Below, piece by piece: positions 44,437 to 53,737 of a stretch of 64,000 nt of DNA; position 1 is the first letter of the stretch, and each line of letters starts with the position of its first letter. The stretch is from Flavobacterium frigoritolerans (lineage in GTDB: Bacteria > Bacteroidota > Bacteroidia > Flavobacteriales > Flavobacteriaceae). Under the pieces are notes generated by a model. The model had not been told where the DNA came from. It searched no databases and was given only the letters and a program-made list of their open reading frames with translations. The position numbers and the translations under genes were made by a program. The stretch is from NCBI RefSeq assembly GCF_025847275.1, contig NZ_JAOZEV010000004.1, positions 281,638-345,637 on the forward strand, written 5' to 3'.

Positions 44437-44480
44437 AGAGACCACTATTCTTAGAATAAGTGTTAGTTATATTCAAATAG

Positions 44481-44517
44481 AAAAACCACCTCAGATTAAT
44501 TTTAGAGGTGGTTTTTT
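44481..44517 (+). terminator. terminator of the glycine-zipper lipoprotein gene
   Basis: A perfect 12-bp stem AAAAACCACCTC/GAGGTGGTTTTT with a 12-nt loop and T-run. Confidence 0.9.
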
Positions 44518-44545
44518 GTGTAATAAAGAAATGGTAGTAACTCTC

Positions 44546-46345
44546 TTACACTGGAATAGCTATAGCAATAAGCTTCGTTCTATAATCATTAAATTGATTT
44601 TGAATATTTTCTTTGTCCATTTTAAAATAAGAAGAAGCTGCAAGCAGATTTTCGTAATATGCAATTCCGCTTAAAAGATTGTCTTTAAAAGCTTGTAATT
44701 TTTTAGTTTGTGCAGCTGTTATTTCTGCCGAAATATTTTCGATATCTTTCTTAAAATAATCCAGATACATCTTTAATTCTTTCACAAATAAATTCGGACG
44801 ATTTGTAACACGTATAACAGACTTGTTTCCGTAAATGTGTTGCACCATGTCATTCAAAGATACTTCTTGGTCAAAATAGGCCATATTTGGACCAGGGCAT
44901 ATAACAACACCTTGAGCCTGTCCTTTTATTTTAATATCGTTCTCTATATAAGAAGCGTTTGCTAGTCCGACACATAAACATGATTTTTCGGTAATAGCAG
45001 CTTTTGATCTTTCAAAAGATTCAGGAGAGACAGTATTTTTTATAGTTTCTAATTCGGCCAATTTTAAATCTTGGTATTTTTTGGAAGCCGAACAAGTTCC
45101 TTTTGGGTCGTATTCTTTACTCAATGCTAAGAATTTCTTTGGGCAAGAACTTCCAGCTTTATTATCGTGAATACGTTTTTGTTTAAGAATTTCGTTAGAG
45201 GTTCCTCTTAAGGTATTAAATGGTACGCCTAAAGGAGAAATATGACTTAAATATAAATCTTCTTCTTGGGCTTTCATTAATAAGTTCCGAGTAGACTGGT
45301 CAACAGATGTTGCTTCTGGAACTAGTAAAAAAGGAGTTCCCCAACCTACAGAATCTACGCTATAATTATCTAACAAGAATTCGTGTTCTTCAGCAGTTCC
45401 TACACCTCCTTGTACAGTGATTCTAAGAGGTAAAGGATTTTCGGGAACTAAAAATTGTTTTTGCTGTAATGCTTTTACCATTAAATCATGAGCAGATTGA
45501 ATCAATTGGTCTTTTTTCTGCTTGAATTCTTCCAAGATAGGACCTAGTAATAAACCTTCGGTAGCAAATGCATGCCCACCACAATTTAATCCTGATTCAA
45601 TACGATATTCAGAAACCCATAGTCCTTTTTTTGCCAAAAAGTTACCTTGAATCATTGCTGATCTAAAGTCACTTACTTTAAGTATGATTTTCTTTTTAAG
45701 CTCATTATTGCTATTTGGAAAAAAATCCGGAAAATTCTCAAAGTAACTATACAATCTAGGATTCATACCTGCAGAAAGAACTAAAGAAGATTCTAGATTG
45801 CTGTTAGCAAAACCGCGAAGGGCTGCATGAGCGTCATTAAATTCAATAGGTAATTGTTCGTCTTTGATAAAATTATCTTTATCTAGTTTTGTCATTATAT
45901 TTACATCGATCGCACCAGCAGAAAGATGTGATTCGATGTAATTTTGGATGTTTTCTTTAAAAGAAATACCATCTTCCATTAAGTTTAAAATCCCTTTTTT
46001 TATCTCAGAACTATTAGGTAACATCGAGATGTAGTTCTCTAAAGCTTGTTTGCTTTCAGATAATTCGGTTTTAAAACTTTCAAATTTTTGCTTCACGATT
46101 TTGTCCACTAAGTTTAAGTAGGTTGTAATACGTTTAGCTCTGTAATCGTGAATTTTTTGGCTTATTTCCTGATAAGAAGAATTGAATTTTTCAGAATAAA
46201 AAGCAGTCATCTTTTCAATTAATTCATCATCAGCAATCGAAATTACCGATGAAATACCATATTTAGCTATTCGAATCGGACTGTCAATAGTATAAGCGAG
46301 TCCCATTACAGGAATATGAAAAGAGTGTATAGGGATTTTTGTCAT
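44546..46345 (-). CDS. uncharacterised TIM-barrel-like protein (possible nitronate monooxygenase/PfaD relative)
   Basis: A 599-residue cytoplasmic protein with no named function. Its N-terminus (FHIPVMGLAYTIDSPIRIAK and YGISSVISIADDELI) and middle (LNCGGHAFATEGLLLGPILE and ITVQGGVGTAEEHEFLL, then SVGWGTPFLLVPEA) follow the order of motifs of FMN-dependent nitronate monooxygenase, FabK and PfaD TIM barrels. A helical insertion separates them (about 45-150). From about 395 to 480 several cysteines occur (SSCPKKF, KGTCSASKKY, EKSCLCVGLANA, VVICPGP), which could bind a metal or cluster. The C-terminal 100 residues are a helical, probably coiled-coil tail. It is single-gene, with no operon partner. 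The fold assignment is from pattern recognition and needs structure prediction. Confidence 0.55.
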   Translation of the reverse strand: MTKIPIHSFHIPVMGLAYTIDSPIRIAKYGISSVISIADDELIEKMTAFYSEKFNSSYQEISQKIHDYRAKRITTYLNLVDKIVKQKFESFKTELSESKQALENYISMLPNSSEIKKGILNLMEDGISFKENIQNYIESHLSAGAIDVNIMTKLDKDNFIKDEQLPIEFNDAHAALRGFANSNLESSLVLSAGMNPRLYSYFENFPDFFPNSNNELKKKIILKVSDFRSAMIQGNFLAKKGLWVSEYRIESGLNCGGHAFATEGLLLGPILEEFKQKKDQLIQSAHDLMVKALQQKQFLVPENPLPLRITVQGGVGTAEEHEFLLDNYSVDSVGWGTPFLLVPEATSVDQSTRNLLMKAQEEDLYLSHISPLGVPFNTLRGTSNEILKQKRIHDNKAGSSCPKKFLALSKEYDPKGTCSASKKYQDLKLAELETIKNTVSPESFERSKAAITEKSCLCVGLANASYIENDIKIKGQAQGVVICPGPNMAYFDQEVSLNDMVQHIYGNKSVIRVTNRPNLFVKELKMYLDYFKKDIENISAEITAAQTKKLQAFKDNLLSGIAYYENLLAASSYFKMDKENIQNQFNDYRTKLIAIAIPV

Positions 46346-46451
46346 TTGCTATTATTGTAAAAATTTAATAAGTGACAAATGTTGTAAAATAATTTTATTT
46401 AAAAACTGATATATGTCATGTTTATAGTGGGTTAAGTTTTTTTTTAGATAA

Positions 46452-48014
46452 TCAAATCAAAATCTTCTTGAAAGATTCTGCTATAGATCTCCATAAAAAA
46501 TTATAAAAAGACTTTTCCTGAATTCGATCTAATTCTATTTGGGTCTTTTTAGCTTCATTATCAGAGTCTTTTTTAAGAATTAAATTAGCTAGGGAGCTCT
46601 TTAATTTTGCTTCTTTTTCAGGGTTTTTCTTTTTGTATAAAGTAATTTTTAAGTCCTTGTATTTTAAGCTGGCATTACCTGTTGCTTTCTTATCATTTCC
46701 GGTAATATCAAAATGGTAATCATCAAAAGTGCCTTTAAACGAAGTATTAGTATATGGTTTTGTAAAAGCATACATTGCCTGAACGTCAAATTTTGCAATA
46801 GTTCCTTTTATATGAAAACTATCGTTTTTATCTAATACATTTAATGTCCAGTGTATTCTTAAAGGAGAGTTTTTCATAAAAAGACAATTAACTTTAATGT
46901 CTAAGTCGGCTGCTTTTTTTAAACCAAATCCACTCTGAAGATTCGTGGCGTTTAAGTTAAAACGACTAAAAGTTAATATTGCAGGACCTTTCTGAAAATT
47001 GATTTCTTCTTCATAAACTAGTTTTGAATTTCTAACGGAGAGGGTGTCAATTTTTAAAGGAAACGGAATATTTCGAAGCAAGGCATTATATAATGGTTTT
47101 TTGCTTAAATCATCTTCGGGTATTTTATTTCGATAGATATTGGCATCAACATAATCCAGAACAAGTGAATTTGCATTAAAGAAAAACACATCGTTTTTAA
47201 ATCCCCAATTCATCGAATTGACATTTATATCTGCAGCTTTTATGGTGAAAAGGTCTTTTTCTTTTGTTATTTTCTGTACAAATTGATGGCGGGAAAATAA
47301 AGGAATATAACTGAAGTTTTTTACTTTTAAAGAATGATTATTAGTTGTTATTTGCGAAGCATTAATGGTATAAAACGGATTGGGTTTGTAATATATGCTA
47401 TCACAATTTAGAGCGTATTTTTGATATGAAAAAGGAATTTTCTGTTTAAGAGTTTCATCATTGATAATAATTCCTTCTAATACAATGGCGATATTTCGAG
47501 TGTATAAAATGGGTTTATTTGTTTTGGTAGACATAATATCTAAACTCGTTTTATTGAGATAGATATTAGAAACAATAATAATTTTTTGAAAAGGTTCGAT
47601 TACTTGTGTACGGATGCTATTGCTATTGTCGATTGCCTTTTCATCGTTTTTGTATAAGATTACTCGAGCATGATCAATTGTGATGCTTTTTGCGCGTAAA
47701 ACATCATTAAATATGAGATTCCAAATACTAAAATCAGTTATAGCGACTGTACCGATTTTAGAATAAATTCCAATTTTGGTAGCACTATCTTTAGGGGCGT
47801 TTTTTGGATTGATAACAATGTTAGAGGCGTAGATATCTGCTGACCAGAGATCAATTTTTATATCTTCATATGTAATTTGATATGGCGTTTTATTATTGTC
47901 CTGAATGATTTTAGGAAGCTGTTTTTTTACCCAAAAATTTAGCCCTGAATTTATTAAAAACAAGAAGGCTAAAAAGGAAACGATTCCTATGATTATTTTT
48001 TTATTTAAAGACAT
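46452..48014 (-). CDS. AsmA/DUF748-like membrane-anchored protein
   Basis: A 520-residue protein with one N-terminal transmembrane helix (about 7-27) and a large periplasmic part. The segment after the helix (FWVKKQLPKIIQ, ITYEDIKIDLWSADIYASNI) is typical of the AsmA-like superfamily, where the repeating beta pattern (SIWNLIFNDVLRAKSITIDH) forms an elongated beta-taco used for lipid transport between the membranes. The C-terminal end is charged and helical. Related proteins (TamB, YhdP, AsmA) move phospholipids. That this one does is inference from fold resemblance. Monocistronic; divergent from the penicillin acylase gene. Confidence 0.72.
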   Translation of the reverse strand: MSLNKKIIIGIVSFLAFLFLINSGLNFWVKKQLPKIIQDNNKTPYQITYEDIKIDLWSADIYASNIVINPKNAPKDSATKIGIYSKIGTVAITDFSIWNLIFNDVLRAKSITIDHARVILYKNDEKAIDNSNSIRTQVIEPFQKIIIVSNIYLNKTSLDIMSTKTNKPILYTRNIAIVLEGIIINDETLKQKIPFSYQKYALNCDSIYYKPNPFYTINASQITTNNHSLKVKNFSYIPLFSRHQFVQKITKEKDLFTIKAADINVNSMNWGFKNDVFFFNANSLVLDYVDANIYRNKIPEDDLSKKPLYNALLRNIPFPLKIDTLSVRNSKLVYEEEINFQKGPAILTFSRFNLNATNLQSGFGLKKAADLDIKVNCLFMKNSPLRIHWTLNVLDKNDSFHIKGTIAKFDVQAMYAFTKPYTNTSFKGTFDDYHFDITGNDKKATGNASLKYKDLKITLYKKKNPEKEAKLKSSLANLILKKDSDNEAKKTQIELDRIQEKSFYNFLWRSIAESFKKILI

Positions 48015-48136
48015 TTAGTGCATATTTTATTTTAAATATATAAATTTAAAGACTTAAAAGGAATAACTTTTAGATACAATTGTGATTTTAATAATAATAC
48101 ATTTCGTTAAAATATTTATTTATACAATTTAGAAAC

Positions 48137-50524
48137 ATGAAAAAAATCAAAAAACTACTGTTTGTTTTATTCTTATTGCTTGTTGTTTTAGGAATCGGTT
48201 TATGTACTTATATTTTTCATTTAAAACCCAAATATGAAGGAGAAGTAAAACTGAAAAACATTCAAAAAGAAACAACGGTATATTTTGATGACTTTGGAGT
48301 ACCTCATATTTATGCCAATTCTCAAAAAGAAGCCATGACTGTTTTGGGATATGTACATGCTCAGGATCGTATGTGGCAAATGGAGTTGATGCGTCGTATT
48401 GCATCAGGACGTTTGTCTGAAATTTTTGGTTCGGTAATGTTAAAAAATGACAAGTTTTTTTCTGGATTGGGAATAGAAGAGGCTTCGGCTAAAGCAATCG
48501 CGCAATTAGATAAAAATAGTCCGAGTTACCAATTAACAATGGCTTATCTGGATGGGATTAACCAATATATGGATGAAGGAGTTACACCAATAGAATTTCA
48601 GTTGGTTGGCGTGAAAAAAGAAAAATTCACAATAAAAGACGTTTATAATATTTTCGGATATATGTCTTTCAGTTTTGCAATGGCTCAAAAGACAGATCCT
48701 TTAATGACTGATATTCGTAATAAATATGGAAATGAATATTTAAAAGATTTAGGTTTAAATGGCGAATTTAATACCACACAAATAAGAAGTGCAAAAGAGA
48801 ACCCTGAAGAATTTGCAGCGATTTCAAAATCGGTTGCTTCGCTTCTTGAAAAATCCCCTATTCCGCCTTTTATAGGGAGTAATAGCTGGGTAATAGCTCC
48901 TCAGAAAACAAAAAATGGTAAAGTTATTTTTGCCAATGACCCGCATATCGGATTTTCACAGCCAGGAACTTGGTACGAGGCTCATATAGTAACTCCAGAT
49001 TTTGAATTGTATGGATGTTATTTGGCAGGAACACCATATCCTTTATTAGGACATAATAGAGATTATGCCTATGGATTAACAATGTTTGAAAACGATGATA
49101 TTGACTTTTATCAAGAAGAAGATAAACAAGGGGACACTAATCAGTATAAAACACCAAATGGTTTTGAAAAATACCAGACCAGAAAAAAAATTATAAAAGT
49201 CAAAGATTCATCAGATGTTGTTGTAAATGTAAAAATAAGTCGACATGGCCCTGTTATGAATGGCTTAATAGAAGATTTGAAGAGCAGCAATAAACCAATA
49301 GCAATGTCTTGGATTTATACACAGCAGCCAATAAAAATTCTAGATGCTGTTTACGGTATTTCACATGCAAAAAATAAAAATGATTTTAAGAAAGCAGTTG
49401 GACTTATTGCTGCTCCTGGATTAAATGTAATGTATGGTGATGCAAAAGGTAATGTAGGATGGTGGGCAACAGGAACATTATACAAACACAATAAAGGAGT
49501 AAATCCTAATTTTATTCTTGATGGAGCAAGTGGTAAAGAGGATATTGTTGAATATTTGGATTTCTCCAAAAACCCGTCAGCTGAGAATCCAAAATGGGGT
49601 TATGTATATTCAGCAAATAACCAGCCAGAAGCTATTGATGGATTTTTATATCCAGGATATTATTTACCCGAAGATCGCGCCAAAAGAATTACGCAATTAC
49701 TTGATGCAAAATCAGATTGGGATAAAGAAGCGATTAGTAAAATGATTTTTGATAATACGTCTTCAGTTGCTCCAACAGTGGTTCAGAATTTACTTTTGAA
49801 TGTGAAAAATGAGTCGCTTACAGCAAATGAAAAGCAGGCGTCATCAATTCTTAAAGATTGGAAAGGAACCAATAATGTGCAAGATGTAGCGCCTACGATT
49901 TACAATAAATGGGTGTATGCATATTTAAAAAACACCTTTGAAGATGAATTGGGAGAAGCAAATTTTAAAAATTTATTAGAGACGCATCTTGTAAAACAAA
50001 TTATAGCAAAACAAATACAGAATGAAAACTCAATTTGGTGGGATAATATATTAACCAAAGATGTAAAAGAAACTAAGAGAGAGATTTTGATAAAATCATT
50101 TCATGAAGCTGTTGCAGCTTTAGAAAAACAATTGGGGAATAATGTTCAAGATTGGAAATGGGAAAAGGTACATACAGTAGAGTATCATCATCCATTAGGG
50201 CAAGTAGCTGCTTTACGAGGTATATTTAACGCAGGACCTTTTGCAGTTTCGGGATCGTCGGAAGTAATTAATAATCAATTTTTTGATTTTACAGATAAAG
50301 GAATTTATGATGTAAAAGGTGGTCCATCGACAAGAAGAGTTATTGATTTTTCGGATATAGAAAATAGTTGGAGTATTTTGCCAACTGGACAATCAGGAAA
50401 CCCCTTTAGTAAACATTATACAGATCAGACAGAACTTTATAATGCAGGAAAGTTCCGAAAAATGAAATTAAACAAAGATGAAATTATAAAAACGTCTACT
50501 AAGTTGATTTTTAAGCCTAAATAG
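48137..50524 (+). CDS. penicillin acylase family Ntn-hydrolase
   Basis: A 795-residue periplasmic, self-processing N-terminal nucleophile hydrolase. One N-terminal helix (about 7-28) serves as signal or anchor. The alpha chain (about 35-247; DDFGVPHIYANSQKEA, GYVHAQDRMWQMELMRR) and beta chain (248 to the end) would be split before S248, in FIGSNSWVIAP, the catalytic Ser of the family. Other family blocks are DPHIGFSQPGTWYEAHI, HNRDYAYGLTMFENDD and ISRHGPVMNG. Members cleave amides such as penicillins, cephalosporin side chains or acyl-homoserine lactones. The natural substrate here is unknown; quorum-signal or acyl-amide turnover is possible. Confidence 0.93.
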   Translation: MKKIKKLLFVLFLLLVVLGIGLCTYIFHLKPKYEGEVKLKNIQKETTVYFDDFGVPHIYANSQKEAMTVLGYVHAQDRMWQMELMRRIASGRLSEIFGSVMLKNDKFFSGLGIEEASAKAIAQLDKNSPSYQLTMAYLDGINQYMDEGVTPIEFQLVGVKKEKFTIKDVYNIFGYMSFSFAMAQKTDPLMTDIRNKYGNEYLKDLGLNGEFNTTQIRSAKENPEEFAAISKSVASLLEKSPIPPFIGSNSWVIAPQKTKNGKVIFANDPHIGFSQPGTWYEAHIVTPDFELYGCYLAGTPYPLLGHNRDYAYGLTMFENDDIDFYQEEDKQGDTNQYKTPNGFEKYQTRKKIIKVKDSSDVVVNVKISRHGPVMNGLIEDLKSSNKPIAMSWIYTQQPIKILDAVYGISHAKNKNDFKKAVGLIAAPGLNVMYGDAKGNVGWWATGTLYKHNKGVNPNFILDGASGKEDIVEYLDFSKNPSAENPKWGYVYSANNQPEAIDGFLYPGYYLPEDRAKRITQLLDAKSDWDKEAISKMIFDNTSSVAPTVVQNLLLNVKNESLTANEKQASSILKDWKGTNNVQDVAPTIYNKWVYAYLKNTFEDELGEANFKNLLETHLVKQIIAKQIQNENSIWWDNILTKDVKETKREILIKSFHEAVAALEKQLGNNVQDWKWEKVHTVEYHHPLGQVAALRGIFNAGPFAVSGSSEVINNQFFDFTDKGIYDVKGGPSTRRVIDFSDIENSWSILPTGQSGNPFSKHYTDQTELYNAGKFRKMKLNKDEIIKTSTKLIFKPK

Positions 50525-50786
50525 AAAAATGCAAGGTTTTGTGTTTTGATTTATTACATTATGTAATTGATTGCGTGAAAGATTGAAGTGAAAATCCTTT
50601 TTTGAGGAACAAAAAAAAGATTACTTCACAAGTTAATATTTATTGGAGTTCAGTGAATTTCATTTGTAGCGAAAAGCCTGACCTGACCTTTTGGGAAGGG
50701 CATGCCCAAACATTTCTTTGATTTATAGCCTATTCTATAGATTATATACTTATTTTTACGATTCGTATAATTACATTTTTTCTTTA
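50525..50786. other. spacer before kmo
   Basis: No gene seen. It includes a GC-richer stretch with the palindrome GGGCATGCCC (50697-50706) and a tandem TGACCTGACC. The reading frame of kmo stays open into this region from a TTG at 50691, but its sequence does not match Kmo. TACATTTT at 50772-50779 is a weak -7 candidate. Confidence 0.35.
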
Positions 50787-52127
50787 ATGCAAACTCCACT
50801 TAAAATTGCTGTTGTAGGTTCTGGATTAGTTGGCTCATTGTTGGCAATTTACCTTAAAAAAGAAGGGCATGAAGTTCATGTTTATGATCGAAGCCCAGAT
50901 ATTCGTAAAATTAATTTTTCAGGGCGATCGATAAATTTAGCTATGTCCAATCGAGGATGGAAAGCACTCGATGGTGTTGGTGTTGGAGATGCCGTTCGTG
51001 AGATTGCTATTCCGATGGATAAAAGAGCCATACATTTAGTGGATAAACTTAATTTTCAGAATTACGGTCAAGAAGGCGAAAGTATTTATTCAATTTCAAG
51101 AGGAACGCTGAATCGCAAAATGATTGATTTAGCAGAAAATGCTGGAGCTGAGTTCTTCTTTGAACAAAAAATATGGGATGTCACATTAAGCGATGCTACA
51201 TTACATATTGGAGAAACAGAAAGAGGAGAGTGGGAAGAAAAAAAATACGATATGGTCTTTGGAGCTGATGGAGCTTTCTCAAGAATTCGTCATCGTATGC
51301 AACGTCAAAGCATGTTTAATTATTCGCAAGAATTTTTGAATATGGGATATAAAGAATTAAATATTCCTGCAAATCCAGATGCAACACATAAACTAGATAA
51401 AAACTCTTTTCATATTTGGCCACGTGGGGAATATATGCTTATTGCATTGCCTAACTTGGACGGTAGTTTTACATGTACTTTATTTATGCCTTTTGAAGGA
51501 GAAAATTCTTTTGATTCGCTAAAGGATAGAAAACAGGTTGAAGACTTTTTTGAGAAAAACTTCCCAGATTCTATAGAGGTTATACCAAAATTAGCCGAAG
51601 ATTTCTTTAATAATCCCACAAGTACATTGGTAACAATGAAATGCTTTCCTTGGACTTATAGCGATAAAATTGCCTTAATAGGAGATGCTTGTCATGCGAT
51701 TGTACCTTTTTATGGACAGGGAATGAATGCTGGTTTTGAAGATATAACGGTTTTATATGAAATGATGCTTAAATACGGAGACGATTGGAAGACGGTTTTC
51801 TCTGAATATGAAATTTCACGTAAACCAAATGCAGATGCAATTGCAGAACTTTCGTATCGCAATTTTATGGAAATGAGTACCAAAACTGCCGATGAAAAAT
51901 TCTTATTGCAAAAAAAGATAGAAAAAGCTTTTTCAGATAAGTATCCAGATAAATGGATTCCGCTTTATAGTCGTGTTACTTTTAGTGAACGCCCTTATGC
52001 CGAAGCACTGGCAATTGGAGATCTCCAAAATACGATTATGGAAGAAGTTTTAAGAATGGAGAATATAGAAAACATTTGGAACACTCCTGAAATAGAAAAT
52101 AAGATTCTGGAGTTGTTGCAAAAATAA
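50787..52127 (+). CDS. kmo: kynurenine 3-monooxygenase
   Basis: FAD-dependent aromatic hydroxylase that converts L-kynurenine to 3-hydroxykynurenine with NADPH and O2. The 446-residue protein starts MQTPLKIAVVGSGLVGSLLA with the GxGxxG FAD motif, then VYDRSPDIRK, and YGQGMNAGFEDITVL near 310. The characteristic IALIGDACHAIVPFYGQGMN with the GD motif supports the family. I start at the ATG giving MQTPLKI because the 32-residue upstream extension is unrelated in composition. No C-terminal membrane tail as in mammalian KMO. Partner kynureninase is 7 kb upstream. Confidence 0.94.
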   Translation: MQTPLKIAVVGSGLVGSLLAIYLKKEGHEVHVYDRSPDIRKINFSGRSINLAMSNRGWKALDGVGVGDAVREIAIPMDKRAIHLVDKLNFQNYGQEGESIYSISRGTLNRKMIDLAENAGAEFFFEQKIWDVTLSDATLHIGETERGEWEEKKYDMVFGADGAFSRIRHRMQRQSMFNYSQEFLNMGYKELNIPANPDATHKLDKNSFHIWPRGEYMLIALPNLDGSFTCTLFMPFEGENSFDSLKDRKQVEDFFEKNFPDSIEVIPKLAEDFFNNPTSTLVTMKCFPWTYSDKIALIGDACHAIVPFYGQGMNAGFEDITVLYEMMLKYGDDWKTVFSEYEISRKPNADAIAELSYRNFMEMSTKTADEKFLLQKKIEKAFSDKYPDKWIPLYSRVTFSERPYAEALAIGDLQNTIMEEVLRMENIENIWNTPEIENKILELLQK

Positions 52128-52143
52128 TTACAATATAAAAAAT

Positions 52144-52212
52144 CAATATCAATGTAAAAAATCAATAGTATTTGCAATTTAAAATTGTAATTGATTTTTG
52201 ACATTGATATTG
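52144..52212. terminator. long bidirectional hairpin between kmo and the HerA-like gene
   Basis: Two 23-base arms (52144-52166 and 52190-52212) match as inverted repeats with one mismatch, separated by a 23-base loop that holds another palindrome, CAATTTAAAATTG. It lies between two convergent genes and should stop both transcripts. Confidence 0.75.
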
Positions 52213-52222
52213 TGATTGTTTC

Positions 52223-53737
52223 TTACTTCTTGAACATTTTTGATAAAACGCCAAATACACCTCTTATAAAGGTAGCGCTAGTTACTACTTTTAATACTGA
52301 TTTGCCAACGACACTTGCAGTACTAGGTTCATTGCTTGTTTTCCTCAGAGATTTCTCTTCTTCTTGTGAGGAAGCAGCTTGTTCAGCATCGTTAATTTTT
52401 TTGGTTAGCATTTCGTAAGCACTTTCGCGGTCGATTACCTCACTATATTTTTTAACTAATTTTGATTTCTGATTGATTTCCTGGATTTCACTTTCTGTTA
52501 GTACGTCCATTCTGCTCATTGGGGCTCGCATCATAGTTGCTACCAATGGTGTTGGAACACCTTTTTCGTTTAATGCAGTTACCAAAGCCTCTCCGATACC
52601 TAAACTTGTAAGCAGTTCATCAGTTTTGTAATATTTAGATGTAGGATAGTTGTCGGCAGTTTTTTTGATAGCTTGTCTGTCATTTGCAGTAAAAGCTCTC
52701 AGAGCATGCTGAATTTTTAATCCCAATTGAGCTAAAACACCACTCGGAACATCCATTGGGTTTTGAGTTACAAAATAAACCCCAACACCTTTTGAACGAA
52801 TAAGTTTTACAATAGTCTCAATCTGCTCTAATAATACTTTGCTGGCTTCATTAAAGATTAAATGCGCTTCGTCTATAAAAATGACTAGTTCAGGCTGGTC
52901 AACATCGCCCTTCTCTGGCATTTGTTGGTATATCTCTGCGAGAAGGCTAAGCATAAAAGTTGAGAACAATTTAGGTTTATCCTGAATATCTGTTAAACGA
53001 ATGATATTTACATATCCTTTTCCGTTTTCATCGATACGCATTAAATCATCAATTTCGAATGATAATTCGCCAAAAAAGATATCTGCTCCTTGCTGTTCAA
53101 GCTCGATTATCTTTCTTAAGATTGTTCCAGTTGTAGCAGTAGATATTTTACCATAACTAGCTGCAATTTCGTCTTTTCCTTCTTCAGTAATATAATTAAT
53201 GACCTTTTTAATGTCTTTTAAGTCAAGTAAAGGCATTTTGTTATCATCACAGTATTTAAAAATCACAGAGATAACACCCGATTGTGTGTCGTTTAATCCT
53301 AGTATTCTAGAAAATAAAACAGGTCCAAATTCTGAAACAGTAGCGCGTAATTTCACTCCGCTTTGCTCAGAAAGAGTCATTAATTCTACAGGGAATTGTG
53401 ACGTTTTATACGGAATGTCAATTTTAGCATGACGCTCAGTAATAAAGGGTTTTTCTTCCCCTTCTTTTGCAATACCACTAAAATCACCCTTTATATCCAT
53501 CATTAAGACAGGGATTCCAGCTAGAGAAAGTTGCTCAGATAATACCTGAATTGTCTTTGTTTTTCCAGTTCCTGTAGCCCCAGCAATTAATCCGTGACGA
53601 TTTAATGTCTTTAAAGGTATTTTTACGTGTGCATTCAGAGGCTCACCATCATAGATAGCTCCACCAAGAATAATACTTTCTCCCTTGGTTTGATAACCAT
53701 CATTTATACTTTGAATAAATTCGTCTTTTTGGCTCAT
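52223..53737 (-). CDS. HerA-like ATPase (DUF853 family)
   Basis: A 504-residue P-loop ATPase of the HerA/FtsK-type, DUF853 group. The N-terminal region GLIAGATGTGKTKTIQVL contains Walker A GATGTGKT (53-60). Walker B is VIFIDEAHLIF (about 286-296), and DRQAIKKTADNYPTS with LGIGEALVTALNEKGVP follow. The C-terminal 70 residues are charged and end in a weakly hydrophobic region. HerA-like helicases work in DNA end processing with NurA nucleases, whereas DUF853 proteins are stand-alone and of unknown role. No NurA or Sir2/DUF4297 partner is adjacent, so a defence role is not supported here. Confidence 0.9.
   Translation of the reverse strand: MSQKDEFIQSINDGYQTKGESIILGGAIYDGEPLNAHVKIPLKTLNRHGLIAGATGTGKTKTIQVLSEQLSLAGIPVLMMDIKGDFSGIAKEGEEKPFITERHAKIDIPYKTSQFPVELMTLSEQSGVKLRATVSEFGPVLFSRILGLNDTQSGVISVIFKYCDDNKMPLLDLKDIKKVINYITEEGKDEIAASYGKISTATTGTILRKIIELEQQGADIFFGELSFEIDDLMRIDENGKGYVNIIRLTDIQDKPKLFSTFMLSLLAEIYQQMPEKGDVDQPELVIFIDEAHLIFNEASKVLLEQIETIVKLIRSKGVGVYFVTQNPMDVPSGVLAQLGLKIQHALRAFTANDRQAIKKTADNYPTSKYYKTDELLTSLGIGEALVTALNEKGVPTPLVATMMRAPMSRMDVLTESEIQEINQKSKLVKKYSEVIDRESAYEMLTKKINDAEQAASSQEEEKSLRKTSNEPSTASVVGKSVLKVVTSATFIRGVFGVLSKMFKK

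Noticed and set aside
50585..50631. Hairpin between the penicillin acylase and kmo genes
   Set aside because: Pairing of GAAGTGAAAATC with GATTACTTC is incomplete and no T-run follows, so it is not called a terminator.
50691..50786. 32-residue N-terminal extension of kynurenine 3-monooxygenase
   Set aside because: Tyr/Phe-rich sequence unlike the family; the FAD motif should lie close to the N-terminus, as it does from the ATG at 50787.
52223..53737. HerA-like ATPase as part of an anti-phage system
   Set aside because: No Sir2, DUF4297, NurA or other defence partner is adjacent; DUF853 proteins occur alone in core genomes.
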